From NCBI GenBank assembly GCA_038318385.1, contig JBBQCD010000001.1, positions 62,001-126,000 on the forward strand: DNA of 64,000 nt. The letters are read 5' to 3'. The notes beneath the pieces were generated by a model. That model saw nothing but the letters and a program-made list of their open reading frames with translations, ran no database searches and had not been told where the DNA came from. Position 1 is the stretch's first letter, and each line of letters opens with the position of its first letter. The DNA comes from Schlegelella_A sp038318385. Lineage in GTDB: Bacteria > Pseudomonadota > Gammaproteobacteria > Burkholderiales > Burkholderiaceae_C. Made by a program: the position numbers and the translations under genes. Of this stretch, positions 1-7,548 are shown one piece after another.

Positions 1-265
1 TCCAGCGGAAGCTGAACCAGCCGTTGCGGATCACGAGCACGCGCTTTCCGGTCGCGAACTGCCGCGCGACCGCTTCCATGCCGAAGGTGCCGCTGCCCGG
101 AACCACGATGGCCGAATGCGCGCGATACACCTCCTTCAACGTGCTGGAGATGTCGCGCATCACGCCCTGGAAGCGGCGCGACATGTGGTTCAGCGCGCGG
201 TCGGTGAAGACGACCGAGTATTCGAGCAGGCCGTCGGGATCGATGTCTTGGAGGAGTGCGGGCAT
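1..265 (-). CDS. Class V PLP-dependent aminotransferase (alanine/serine-glyoxylate type), N-terminal part only
   Basis: The reverse strand reads from an ATG at 263-265 to the window edge, giving about 88 residues; the rest lies outside. The segment VPGSGTFGMEAVARQFATG is typical of the small class V aminotransferases acting with glyoxylate or pyruvate, where the glycine-rich loop forms part of the cofactor phosphate site. The lysine that binds PLP is not in this part. The gene follows the TetR gene on the same strand after about 100 bases. A role in amino-group transfer is secure from the family; the substrate cannot be told. An indirect link to sulfonate genes nearby is possible but nothing in the sequence shows it. 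Confidence 0.8.
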   Translation of the reverse strand, partial: MPALLQDIDPDGLLEYSVVFTDRALNHMSRRFQGVMRDISSTLKEVYRAHSAIVVPGSGTFGMEAVARQFATGKRVLVIRNGWFSFRW

Positions 266-369
266 GGCGGTCTTTCGGTGTTCGGGGAAGCTTAGCACCC
301 GCTCGATCATCCCGTAATCGAGCGCTCCGCGGTGCCCCCTGGACAGGGGACCCGGATCGCTGCGGCCAC

Positions 370-1071
370 TCAAGGCGATTCGGGTCGGGCGCGTCTCTTC
401 GGCCTCGTCGGCGGCTTCGCATCGGGCGCAATGCGCAAGCCCGCCAGCTGGCGTTCCAGCATCGGCGCCACCGTCTCGCGCAGCAGGGCCTCCCGCCCCC
501 CCGGCGGCTCGATCGCGTCGAACTGCCCCGCCAGCGCGAGGTGTGCGAAGCCGTGCACCACCGACCACACGGACACCAGCACCTGCCACTGCGCCGGCGT
601 CAGCGGCGGCCCCGGCGGCACCTCGATCAATGCGCGCACGCCACCCTCGAGAGCCAGGAAGGCCTCGTGAGCGCTGCGCTCCAGTTCCGCGCTCTTGCAC
701 AAGGTGCTCCGAAACATCAGGCCGAAGCGCCCTGGATATTGCAGCGCGAAGCCGACGTAGCCAACGCCCTGCTCGCGCAGCCGGGCTACCGGATCGTCGC
801 CGCCGCGAGCGTTGCCCGCCAGCAGCGCCGCCGTCAAGCCGTCGAAGGCCTGCGTGGCGACGGCAGTCAGCAGCCCGTCGATGTCGCCGAAGTGATGCGC
901 CGGCGCAGCAGGCGACACCCCGGAGCGGCGGGCGACCTCGCGCAGGGAGAAGCCCTCCAGGCCTCGCTCTGCGAGCAGGCCCTCGCTGGCCTCGATCAGT
1001 GCCGCGCGCAGATCGCCGTGGTGATACGCGTCTCGGGACGGAGCCGCGGCGCGTCGGGGGGTTTTCGGCAT
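370..1071 (-). CDS. TetR/AcrR family transcriptional regulator
   Basis: About 233 residues from the ATG at 1069-1071, which has AGGTG just upstream. An in-frame start at 1113 would add 14 residues but would overlap the predicted promoter of the next gene. The N-terminus (YHHGDLRAALIEASEGLLAERG, then FSLREVARRSGVSPAAPAHHF) is a standard TetR helix-turn-helix. The C-terminal region has the WHG-like ligand domain pattern (VWSVVHGFAHLALAG). It is divergent from a two-gene membrane-protein operon starting at 1191, and the 120-base gap between them has several TTGA/TCAA inverted repeats. It is therefore likely to repress itself and those genes. The ligand is unknown. Confidence 0.85.
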   Translation of the reverse strand: MPKTPRRAAAPSRDAYHHGDLRAALIEASEGLLAERGLEGFSLREVARRSGVSPAAPAHHFGDIDGLLTAVATQAFDGLTAALLAGNARGGDDPVARLREQGVGYVGFALQYPGRFGLMFRSTLCKSAELERSAHEAFLALEGGVRALIEVPPGPPLTPAQWQVLVSVWSVVHGFAHLALAGQFDAIEPPGGREALLRETVAPMLERQLAGLRIAPDAKPPTRPKRRARPESP

Positions 1072-1099
1072 TGCACCTGATGAGTGGGTGGGAAGTCGA

Positions 1100-1159
1100 T
1101 CAAAACTTGACACTGATCAAATCATATCTTAACATAATCTTGACAGTGTTTGGTTCAAG
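1100..1159 (+). promoter_or_regulatory. Divergent promoter/operator region of the TetR gene and the ABA4-like gene
   Basis: An AT-rich patch in otherwise GC-rich DNA. It holds TTGACA (1107-1112) and TAACAT 17 bases downstream (1130-1135), a fair sigma-70 promoter for the + strand. TTGACACTGATCAA (1107-1120) has inverted TTGA/TCAA ends. CTTGA (1139-1143) and TCAAG (1155-1159) form a second inverted pair. CTTGACA is repeated at 1106 and 1139. Such overlapping repeats fit a TetR operator; the assignment to the adjacent TetR is inference. Confidence 0.5.
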
Positions 1160-1190
1160 CCTGACCACATCGTTCCGCCAAGGAGTTGCC

Positions 1191-1652
1191 GTGTCCCTGA
1201 CGTATCTGATCGATCCCGAGCGTCTGTTCTCCTTCGGCAGCTCGCTGGCGATGCTGGCCTGGCTGGCGCTCGCCGCGTCACCGGCTGCGGCCCCCTGGGC
1301 GCCGCGGGTGCGCTTCGTCGCGGGGCGCGTGCTGCCATTGTTGCTGGCCATGGGCTATGCAGCCCTGTTCGCCAGCCACGGCATGGGGGACGGCGGCTTC
1401 GGTTCGATAGCCGCCGTCCAGCGCCTCTTCGCTTCACCGCCATTGCTCGTCGCCGGCTGGCTGCACTACCTCGCCTTCGACCTGTTCGTCGGTGCCTGGA
1501 TCGCCGAACGAGCCGCCGCAATCCACCTGCCGCACGCGCTGGTGCTCCCGCTGCTCGCCTTGACCTTCCTTTTCGGACCGTCCGGATTCCTGGCGTTTGC
1601 CGGGGTTCGCCTTCTGTGGAGACGTCGCCCTCGCGACCCCGTGCCGATCTGA
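1191..1652 (+). CDS. ABA4-like (DUF4281) family membrane protein
   Basis: 153 residues starting at GTG 1191, chosen because AAGGAG lies at 1180-1185. The protein begins SLTYLIDPERLF and has about four hydrophobic segments, with the motif LAFDLFVGAWIAERA in the middle and FLFGPSGFLAF near the end. These are hallmarks of the DUF4281/ABA4-like family, small integral membrane proteins of unknown biochemical role in bacteria (the plant relative acts in neoxanthin formation). It is probably co-transcribed with the membrane protein at 1705 and controlled by the divergent TetR gene. The function is not known. Confidence 0.75.
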   Translation: MSLTYLIDPERLFSFGSSLAMLAWLALAASPAAAPWAPRVRFVAGRVLPLLLAMGYAALFASHGMGDGGFGSIAAVQRLFASPPLLVAGWLHYLAFDLFVGAWIAERAAAIHLPHALVLPLLALTFLFGPSGFLAFAGVRLLWRRRPRDPVPI

Positions 1653-1704
1653 ATCGACAGCACGTCCGTCTTTCCACGACAGACCCCTGCACGCGGAGAT
1701 CGCG

Positions 1705-2844
1705 ATGAACCTCCTGAACCTGACCACCTCGGCCCCGACCACGAACCACTTGGCGCCGCGTGCGTCGGTCGCCCCGGTCTCGAGACCGCTGCTCGTGGCA
1801 GCGCGCGACTGGCCCCGCGAACTGCTGGCCCGAGAACCCCGCCTGGCAATCTACGGCGCTCTCCTCCTCGTCCTGCTCGCACCGCTGGCTCTCGCCTGGG
1901 GAGTGGACGACAGAGTCCTGCGTGGGGCCAATGTCTGGCTGAAGCCGATGAAGTTCGCCGGCGCCATTGCCCTGCTGGCACTGACGACCGCCTGGTTCGT
2001 CGGCCATCTGCCGGTGTTGCAACGCTCCGCCCGCTCCATCGACCGCATCGTCTGGTTGCTGATCGGTGCCGGCAGCTTCGAGCTCGCCTACATCGTGTTT
2101 CAGGCAGGGCTGGGCGAGGCGTCCCACTACAACGTCGGCGACGCCTGGCACGCGGCGATGTACTCGCTGATGGGCCTGGGCGCCGTCACGCTGACGGCCA
2201 CGCAGCCGATGCTGGCGTGGCAGCTCTACCGCCACCCCGACCCCTCGCTTCCCGTCGCCTATCGACAGGCGGTATTGATCGGCCTCGTCCTCACTTTTGT
2301 CCTGGGGGCCGGCGTCGGCGGCGTGCTGTCGGCGCGGCAACCGCCGGACGGCGGCGCGACGTTGCCCTTCTTCGGTTGGGCCCTGAAGGGCGGCGACCTG
2401 CGACCAGCCCACTTCCTCGGCATCCACGCGGAACAGGTGCTGCCGCTGTTCGGATTCGCCGTGGCGTCATTGCACCTGAAGGGACCCCAGCGCTGGGTCG
2501 GGTTGGCCACGGCGTTCTACGTCGCGGTGTTCGCGTTCCTGGTGACCTGGGGATTGAGCGCGAGCGACCATCCAGTGGACCCAGCCGGCCTCGCTGACCT
2601 TGAGCGCCGCGCGCAATATCGCCATCCGGGCACCGATCACCGCCACCCACGCCAGCGGGGCCATCCGGCCCCGGCCTCACCCGGCGATTCCGCGCGCGGT
2701 CCGGGTCATCGAGGTTGCGAACCCGCGAGTGCCGCCAGCGCCACCGAAGCGACCCTCGCCACCAGCGAATCCGCTCGCGACGTCAACACGATCGGCACCT
2801 TCGCGCCGAGCACGAGCCCGGCGCATTCCGCCCCGCCGATGTAG
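1705..2844 (+). CDS. Multi-pass membrane protein of unknown function
   Basis: The ATG at 1705 opens a 379-residue frame. Residues from about 45 to 290 contain around seven hydrophobic segments, with a conserved-looking WLKPMKFAGAIALL stretch after the first one and a loop HYNVGDAWHAAMYSLMGLG. I recognise this as a recurrent uncharacterised bacterial membrane protein but cannot give a function. After about residue 295 (LSASDHPVDPAGL) the composition changes to Arg/Pro/His-rich, membrane-free sequence, and the last 139 bases overlap the 3' end of pta on the other strand. This tail looks like non-coding read-through, perhaps after a frameshift or a lost stop, so the true C-terminus is uncertain. 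Confidence 0.6.
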   Translation: MNLLNLTTSAPTTNHLAPRASVAPVSRPLLVAARDWPRELLAREPRLAIYGALLLVLLAPLALAWGVDDRVLRGANVWLKPMKFAGAIALLALTTAWFVGHLPVLQRSARSIDRIVWLLIGAGSFELAYIVFQAGLGEASHYNVGDAWHAAMYSLMGLGAVTLTATQPMLAWQLYRHPDPSLPVAYRQAVLIGLVLTFVLGAGVGGVLSARQPPDGGATLPFFGWALKGGDLRPAHFLGIHAEQVLPLFGFAVASLHLKGPQRWVGLATAFYVAVFAFLVTWGLSASDHPVDPAGLADLERRAQYRHPGTDHRHPRQRGHPAPASPGDSARGPGHRGCEPASAASATEATLATSESARDVNTIGTFAPSTSPAHSAPPM

Positions 2845-3656
2845 ACGAAGCTCTTGTAAAGCAGGTTGCCGGCGTTGAGATCGGGGACGACGAGCAGGTC
2901 GGCATCGCCGGCCACCTGCGAGGCGATGCCCTTGATCCGAGCTGCGTCGGCTGAAATGGCATTGTCGAAGCCGAGAGGACCTTCGACGAGCGCATCGCCG
3001 AACGCGCCAGCCCGGCCCTCCTCGACGAGCGCGGCGGCATCGACGGTCGCCTGGATCTGCGCATTCACCGTCTCGACGGCCGCGAGGATGCCGACTTTCG
3101 GTCGGGCGATGCCGAGCGCGCTGCGCAGCAGTTCGCAGGCGTTGAAGACGATGTCGCGCTTGGTCCGCAGGTCGGGCGCGATGTTGACGACGCAGTCGGC
3201 CAGCGCGATGAGCTTGGGATAGCGCGGCGCATCGAACACGAAGACGTGGCTGATGCGCCGCCTGGCGCGAAGGCCGGTGTGGTTGCGCACCACCGCGGAC
3301 ATCAGCTCGTCGGTGTGCAGCGACCCCTTCATCCGCGCGCCGTTCGTATCGGCGCGAGCCAGGACCACGGCGGCCTCCGCGGCCGCACGCGCGTCGGCCG
3401 AGGCGTCGCCGCCGGCGCTGGCGGCAACGTGGTGCTGTTCGAAGGCGGACGCGTCGATACCGGCCGCGTCGGCAGCGCGCGCGATGCGCTCGCGCACACC
3501 GATCAGCAGCGGCCGGGCGACGCCCTCGGCGGCGATCGCCTGCGCCGCCTGCAGCGCGGCGGCGTCGCAGGGATGGACGATGCCGATGGCCAGCGGGCTG
3601 CGAGCCGCCTCGGCCTTCGCCCGCGCGACGAGCGCGGCGAGCTTCGGATGGCTCAG
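2706..3656 (-). CDS. pta: Phosphate acetyltransferase
   Basis: Converts acetyl phosphate and CoA to acetyl-CoA. In this setting it takes the acetyl phosphate made by xsc directly upstream. The frame has about 316 residues, the size of the short Pta type found with xsc. It contains SHPKLAALVARAKA at the start, ADTNGARMKGSLHTDELM, CVVNIAPDLRTKRDIVFNA, and the C-terminal LVVPDLNAGNLLYKSFVYIGGAECAGLVLGAKVPIVLTSRAD, all typical of the PTA/PTB fold. No ATG, GTG or TTG lies in frame before the conserved N-terminus. The best start is CTG at 3656, overlapping the xsc stop as CTGA with AAGGA a few bases upstream. A GTG at 3497 would remove about 53 conserved residues. Confidence 0.9.
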   Translation of the reverse strand: MSHPKLAALVARAKAEAARSPLAIGIVHPCDAAALQAAQAIAAEGVARPLLIGVRERIARAADAAGIDASAFEQHHVAASAGGDASADARAAAEAAVVLARADTNGARMKGSLHTDELMSAVVRNHTGLRARRRISHVFVFDAPRYPKLIALADCVVNIAPDLRTKRDIVFNACELLRSALGIARPKVGILAAVETVNAQIQATVDAAALVEEGRAGAFGDALVEGPLGFDNAISADAARIKGIASQVAGDADLLVVPDLNAGNLLYKSFVYIGGAECAGLVLGAKVPIVLTSRADSLVARVASVALAALAGSQPR

Positions 3657-5473
3657 ACGTAGTCCTTGTACTTATCGAGGAAGCGCACCGGCTTGGCCAA
3701 CGCGTCGCGCCGGAACGGGTCGCCGAGCTCGCGCGTGCACATGATCTCGATCACGGTCGTCTTTCCGTCCTTCATCTGCGCGTCGATCGCCTTCTTCAGA
3801 GCCGGACCGACGTCCTCAAGCTTGTCGACGACCACGCCTTCGGCGCCCATCGCCCTGGCGATGCCGGCGAAGCTCTCGCTGTCGAGTTCACCGGCGACGA
3901 AGCGGCGGTTGTAGAAGTCGACCTGGTTCTTCTTCTCGGCGCCCCACTGGCGGTTGTGGAAGACGATGGCGGTCACGGGGATGTCGTGGCGCACGCAGGT
4001 CATGATCTCCGACATGCTCATGCCCCAGGCGCCGTCGCCGGCGTACGAGATCGCCGGACGGTCCATCGCGGCGCACTTCGCGCCGATGATCGTCGGCAGC
4101 GCGTAGCCACAGTTGCCGAAGCTCATCGGCGCGAAGAAGCTGCGCGGCTCCTCGAAGCGCAGGTAGCTGTTGGCGACCGAGTTGATGTTGCCGATGTCGG
4201 TCGACACCATGGCGCGTGGCGGCATCGCCTTCTCGAGCTCGCGCAGCACCTGGCGCGGATGCAGCCAGTTGCCCGGCTCCTTCTTCTGCTCCTCGATCAT
4301 GTCGAGGCTGTACGGATCGCGCTCGTGCGTCCACTCGTCGAGCTCCTTCTCCCACGCGGCCTTCTCGGCGGCGATCTCCTTGGCGCGCGCCTCCTTGGTG
4401 GCGTCGCTCGCCAGCTTCTTGCCTTGCAGGCGCTGCAGCAGGGCCTTGGCCGAGGCCTTGGCGTCGCCGTGGATGCCGACGCTGATCTTCTTGACCAGGC
4501 CGAGATTGGTGTGATCGGCCTCGACCTGGATGATCTTCGCGTCCTTCGGCCAGTAGTCCATGCCGTGCTGCGGCAGCGTGCCGAACGGGCCCATGCGCGA
4601 ACCGAGCGCGATGACGACGTCGGCCTTGGAGATCAGCTTCATCGCCGCCTTCGAGCCCTGGTAGCCGAGCGGGCCGGCCCAGAGCGGGTGGCTCGCCGGG
4701 AACGCGTCGTTGCGCAGGTAGCCGACGGCCACCGGGGCACCCAGGCGCTCGGCCAGGGCCTGGCACTCGGCCACCGCGTCGCCCATCACGACGCCACCGC
4801 CGGCCAGGATCACCGGGAACTTCGCGCTCGCCAGCAGTTCCGCGGCCGCGTCCAGGCTGTTCTCGCCGCCGGCGCCGCGCTCGACACGCATCGGCTTGGG
4901 GATCTCGCAGGTGATCTCACCGTAGAAGTAGTCGCGGGGAATGTTCAGCTGGGTCGGGCCCATCTCGCTGATCGCGCGGTCGAAGCAGCGCGCGGTGTAC
5001 TCGGCCATCCGCTTGGGGTTGTTGACGTGGCCCTGGTACTTGGTGAACTCCTGGAACATCGGCAGCTGGTTGGCCTCCTGGAAGCCGCCGAGCCCCATGC
5101 CCATCGTTCCGGTCTCGGGGGTGATCATGACGACCGGGCTGTGGGCCCAGTAGGCCGCGGCGATCGCGGTCACGCAGTTGCTGATGCCGGGACCGTTCTG
5201 GCCGATGACCACGCCGTGACGGCCCGAGACCCGTGCATAGCCATCGGCCATGTGGCCGGCGCCCTGCTCGTGCACGACCGGGATCAGGCGGATGCCGGCC
5301 GGCGCGAAGATATCCATCGCGTCCATGAAGGCCGAACCCATGATGCCGAAGATGTCGGTCACGTTGTTGGCGACCATCGTCTCGACGAAGGCCTCGGAAG
5401 GCGTCATCTTCTGCACGCCGGTGACGGCGCGGCGGGTGGTGGCGGGCGAGACGGCGGGGGCTTTCTGGGTCAT
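3653..5473 (-). CDS. xsc: Sulfoacetaldehyde acetyltransferase
   Basis: Thiamine-diphosphate enzyme that cleaves the C-S bond of sulfoacetaldehyde with phosphate, giving acetyl phosphate and sulfite. The 606 residues match the family length. After a 20-residue leader come the N-terminal domain with catalytic Glu69 (VVHEQGAGHMADGYARVSG) and the cofactor motif near residue 478 (GDGAWGMSMSEIM, followed by FHNRQWGAEKKNQ). Features that mark Xsc rather than acetolactate synthase are GIMGSAFMDAMDIFAPAGI and the long NLGLVKKISVGIHGDAKA region. It is translated together with pta. Upstream lies a perfect inverted repeat at 5509-5527 shared with the isethionate-type module, and a divergent IclR gene. 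It is the central step for all C2 sulfonates handled here. Confidence 0.97.
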   Translation of the reverse strand: MTQKAPAVSPATTRRAVTGVQKMTPSEAFVETMVANNVTDIFGIMGSAFMDAMDIFAPAGIRLIPVVHEQGAGHMADGYARVSGRHGVVIGQNGPGISNCVTAIAAAYWAHSPVVMITPETGTMGMGLGGFQEANQLPMFQEFTKYQGHVNNPKRMAEYTARCFDRAISEMGPTQLNIPRDYFYGEITCEIPKPMRVERGAGGENSLDAAAELLASAKFPVILAGGGVVMGDAVAECQALAERLGAPVAVGYLRNDAFPASHPLWAGPLGYQGSKAAMKLISKADVVIALGSRMGPFGTLPQHGMDYWPKDAKIIQVEADHTNLGLVKKISVGIHGDAKASAKALLQRLQGKKLASDATKEARAKEIAAEKAAWEKELDEWTHERDPYSLDMIEEQKKEPGNWLHPRQVLRELEKAMPPRAMVSTDIGNINSVANSYLRFEEPRSFFAPMSFGNCGYALPTIIGAKCAAMDRPAISYAGDGAWGMSMSEIMTCVRHDIPVTAIVFHNRQWGAEKKNQVDFYNRRFVAGELDSESFAGIARAMGAEGVVVDKLEDVGPALKKAIDAQMKDGKTTVIEIMCTRELGDPFRRDALAKPVRFLDKYKDYV

Positions 5474-5508
5474 GGAGGTCTCCGGTCGGTGGTTCGAATC
5501 CGTGAAAA

Positions 5509-5527
5509 CCGGAACGGCGGGTTCCGG
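5509..5527. promoter_or_regulatory. Predicted IclR-type operator upstream of xsc
   Basis: Perfect inverted repeat CCGGAAC-GGCGG-GTTCCGG, centred about 45 bases before the xsc start. The core CGGAAC-N5-GTTCCG occurs again at 32328-32344 between the third IclR gene and the GMC dehydrogenase gene. Both copies are preceded by AAAAC or AAAACC. The shared site suggests one IclR protein controls both loci; which one is inference. Confidence 0.6.
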
Positions 5528-5580
5528 ATTCTGGTATCGAAGGGATCATAGGCGGCTACAGGGCCGGCGTCAACGGAATT

Positions 5581-5601
5581 ACGTTTTTCGAGACGAAACG
5601 T
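5581..5601. promoter_or_regulatory. Second inverted repeat in the xsc-iclR intergenic region
   Basis: ACGTTT and AAACGT arms enclose nine bases (ACGTTT at 5581-5586, AAACGT at 5596-5601), about 37 bases before the IclR start at 5639. It differs from the CGGAAC site and may be the IclR gene's own operator. Function is inferred from position only. Confidence 0.4.
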
Positions 5602-5638
5602 ACGAATTTATGGAACCAAGCTATATCATCGCGCCAAC

Positions 5639-6466
5639 ATGAAGGTCGTTCAAGGGTTGAAACCCGACCCCGCGGAAATGGCCGGCGACACGCCGACGAT
5701 GCGCCTGTTCGCCCTGCTCGAGGTGATCGCCGCCAAGGACGAACCCTACTCCCTGCAGCGTCTGGTCGCCGAGACCGGGCTGCCCAAGCCCACACTGCAC
5801 CGCATGCTCCAACAGCTCGAAGGCGCCGGCCTGCTGCAGCGCGATGGCGACGGCCGTCAATACAGCACCGGCGTGCGCCTGCGCCGCCTGGCCGAGAACC
5901 TGCTGCTCAACGACAGCCTGCACGGTGCCCGTCACGCCGTGCTGCGCCACCTCGTCGAGGAGGTCGGCGAGAGCTGCAACATCACGGCCTTGTCAGGCAG
6001 CGAGGTGATGTACCTCGATCGGGTCGAGACCGCGGCGCCGCTGCGCTTCTACCTCCATCCGGGCTCGCGCGTGCCGGCCCACTGCTCGGCCAGCGGCAAG
6101 ATCTTCCTGGCTCAGATGAGCCCGGCGCAGCGCCAGCGCCTGCTCGCCCATGCGCCGCTCGAGAAATACACGGCCAACACGCTGACCGACGCCGAGCGGC
6201 TCGAACGCGAGGTGCAGCGCGTGAAGAAGGACGGTTACGCGCTCGACGACGAGGAGTTCCTGCCCGGGCTGCTGTGCATCGCCGTCGCGGTTCCGGCCGT
6301 CGGCCCGCGCTCCAGCCTGTGCGTGGCGGTCCAGGCGCCGGTGATGCGCGCCAGCGTCGACACCGCCCGGCGCTGGCTGCCGGCGCTGCAGCGTGCCGCC
6401 GCGGCGCTGCAGGCCATCGACGCACCGACGGCGCCGGCCGCGCCGCGCCAGCGCGACCGGGCCTGA
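5639..6466 (+). CDS. IclR family transcriptional regulator (divergent from xsc)
   Basis: 275 residues. The N-terminal winged helix (residues about 20-80: TMRLFALLEVIAAKDEPYSLQRLVAETGLPKPTLHRMLQQLE) and the C-terminal IclR effector domain (VGESCNITALSGSEVMYLDRVET, HPGSRVPAHCSASGKIFLAQM, YALDDEEFLPGLLCIAVAVPA) are both complete. The start ATG has no clear ribosome site; no better one is seen. It is divergent from xsc and sits 52 bases before the CobS-like gene, so it may control xsc-pta, the CobS-Bug-GGT-CobT operon, or both. It is one of three IclR genes in the window, each beside a different catabolic module. Effector unknown; sulfoacetaldehyde or a related sulfonate is a guess from context. 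Confidence 0.88.
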   Translation: MKVVQGLKPDPAEMAGDTPTMRLFALLEVIAAKDEPYSLQRLVAETGLPKPTLHRMLQQLEGAGLLQRDGDGRQYSTGVRLRRLAENLLLNDSLHGARHAVLRHLVEEVGESCNITALSGSEVMYLDRVETAAPLRFYLHPGSRVPAHCSASGKIFLAQMSPAQRQRLLAHAPLEKYTANTLTDAERLEREVQRVKKDGYALDDEEFLPGLLCIAVAVPAVGPRSSLCVAVQAPVMRASVDTARRWLPALQRAAAALQAIDAPTAPAAPRQRDRA

Positions 6467-6518
6467 CGACCCGCCCCTCCGGCTTCCGGCGCTCCCCATT
6501 GAACTTCAGGATCTCACC

Positions 6519-7526
6519 GTGACCGACACCCTCGCGCTCCAACCCGACCGGATGCTCGCGGTCCGCGACGTCTTCGGCATCGACTCGGACCTGCGCGTCC
6601 CCGCCTTCGGCGAGCGCGACGAACACGTGCCCGAGGTCGATCCCGTCTACCGTTTCAATGCCGACGTGACGCTGGCGATCCTCGCCGGGTTCACCCGCGA
6701 CCGCCGGGTGATGGTGCAAGGCCTGCACGGCACCGGCAAGTCGACCCACATCGAGCAGGTGGCCGCGCGCCTGAACTGGCCGTGCGTGCGGGTCAATCTC
6801 GACGGCCACATCAGCCGGCTCGACCTGGTCGGCAAGGATGCCGTGGTGCTGCGCGACGGTCAGCAGGTCACCGAGTTCCAGGAAGGCATCGTCCCGTGGG
6901 CGCTGCAGCGCCCCGTGGCACTCGTCTTCGACGAGTACGACGCCGGCCGTCCGGACGTGATGTTCGTGATCCAGCGGGTGCTCGAGCGCGACGGCAAGTT
7001 CACGCTGATGGACCAGAACCGGGTGCTGACGCCGCATCCGTACTTTCGCCTCTTCGCCACCGCCAACACCGTGGGCCTCGGCAACCTCAACGGTCTCTAC
7101 CACGGCGCGCAGCGCCTGAACCACGCCCAGATCGACCGCTGGAACATCGTCGCCTCGCTGAACTACCTGCCCGCGGCCGAGGAAGCGGCCATCGTCCTGG
7201 CGCGCGTGCCGTCGCTCGAGGGCGTGCCAGCTCCCGCCGGCGGCGGCCGGCTGGTCGACGCGATGGTCGCTCTCGCCAGCCTGACCCGCGCCGGATTCGC
7301 GGCCGGCGATCTGTCGACGCTGATGTCGCCGCGCACCGTGATCACCTGGGCCGAGAACATCGAGATCTTCCACGACCCGGCGCTCGCCTTGCGGCTGTCG
7401 TTCGTCAACAAGTGCGACGAGGCCGAGCGGCCGATCGTCGCCGAGTACTTCCAGCGCTGCTTCGACCGCGAACTGAAAGAGTCCTACGGTCTGGCCGCCG
7501 GGGCGGCGCCAGGTCGAACTGCGTGA
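6519..7526 (+). CDS. CobS-like AAA+ ATPase (MoxR/cobaltochelatase S type)
   Basis: 335 residues from GTG 6519, which has AGGAT six bases upstream. It closely follows CobS of aerobic cobaltochelatase. Walker A is GLHGTGKST (residues 68-76), followed by HIEQVAARLNWPCVRVNLDGHISRLDLVGKD, a CobS signature. Walker B is LVFDEYDAG (about 135-143), and TANTVGLGNLNGLYHG is the sensor region. True CobS works with CobT and the large CobN to insert cobalt into hydrogenobyrinate diamide. No CobN lies in the window, and the partner CobT-like gene is three genes downstream in the same operon. It may therefore act as an ATPase of a metal-insertion or remodelling complex for another client. That role is inference. 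Confidence 0.85.
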   Translation: MTDTLALQPDRMLAVRDVFGIDSDLRVPAFGERDEHVPEVDPVYRFNADVTLAILAGFTRDRRVMVQGLHGTGKSTHIEQVAARLNWPCVRVNLDGHISRLDLVGKDAVVLRDGQQVTEFQEGIVPWALQRPVALVFDEYDAGRPDVMFVIQRVLERDGKFTLMDQNRVLTPHPYFRLFATANTVGLGNLNGLYHGAQRLNHAQIDRWNIVASLNYLPAAEEAAIVLARVPSLEGVPAPAGGGRLVDAMVALASLTRAGFAAGDLSTLMSPRTVITWAENIEIFHDPALALRLSFVNKCDEAERPIVAEYFQRCFDRELKESYGLAAGAAPGRTA

Positions 7527-7548
7527 CAGGCCCCCACGAGGATCCCCC

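Noticed and set aside
2467..2664. Short minus-strand frame (AWVAVIGARMAILRAAL) downstream of pta
   Set aside because: Looks partly hydrophobic but has no start signal, and it covers the questionable tail of the plus-strand membrane protein; not enough support.
3956..5551. 531-residue open frame antisense to xsc
   Set aside because: Low-complexity His/Asp/Arg-rich shadow of the xsc gene.
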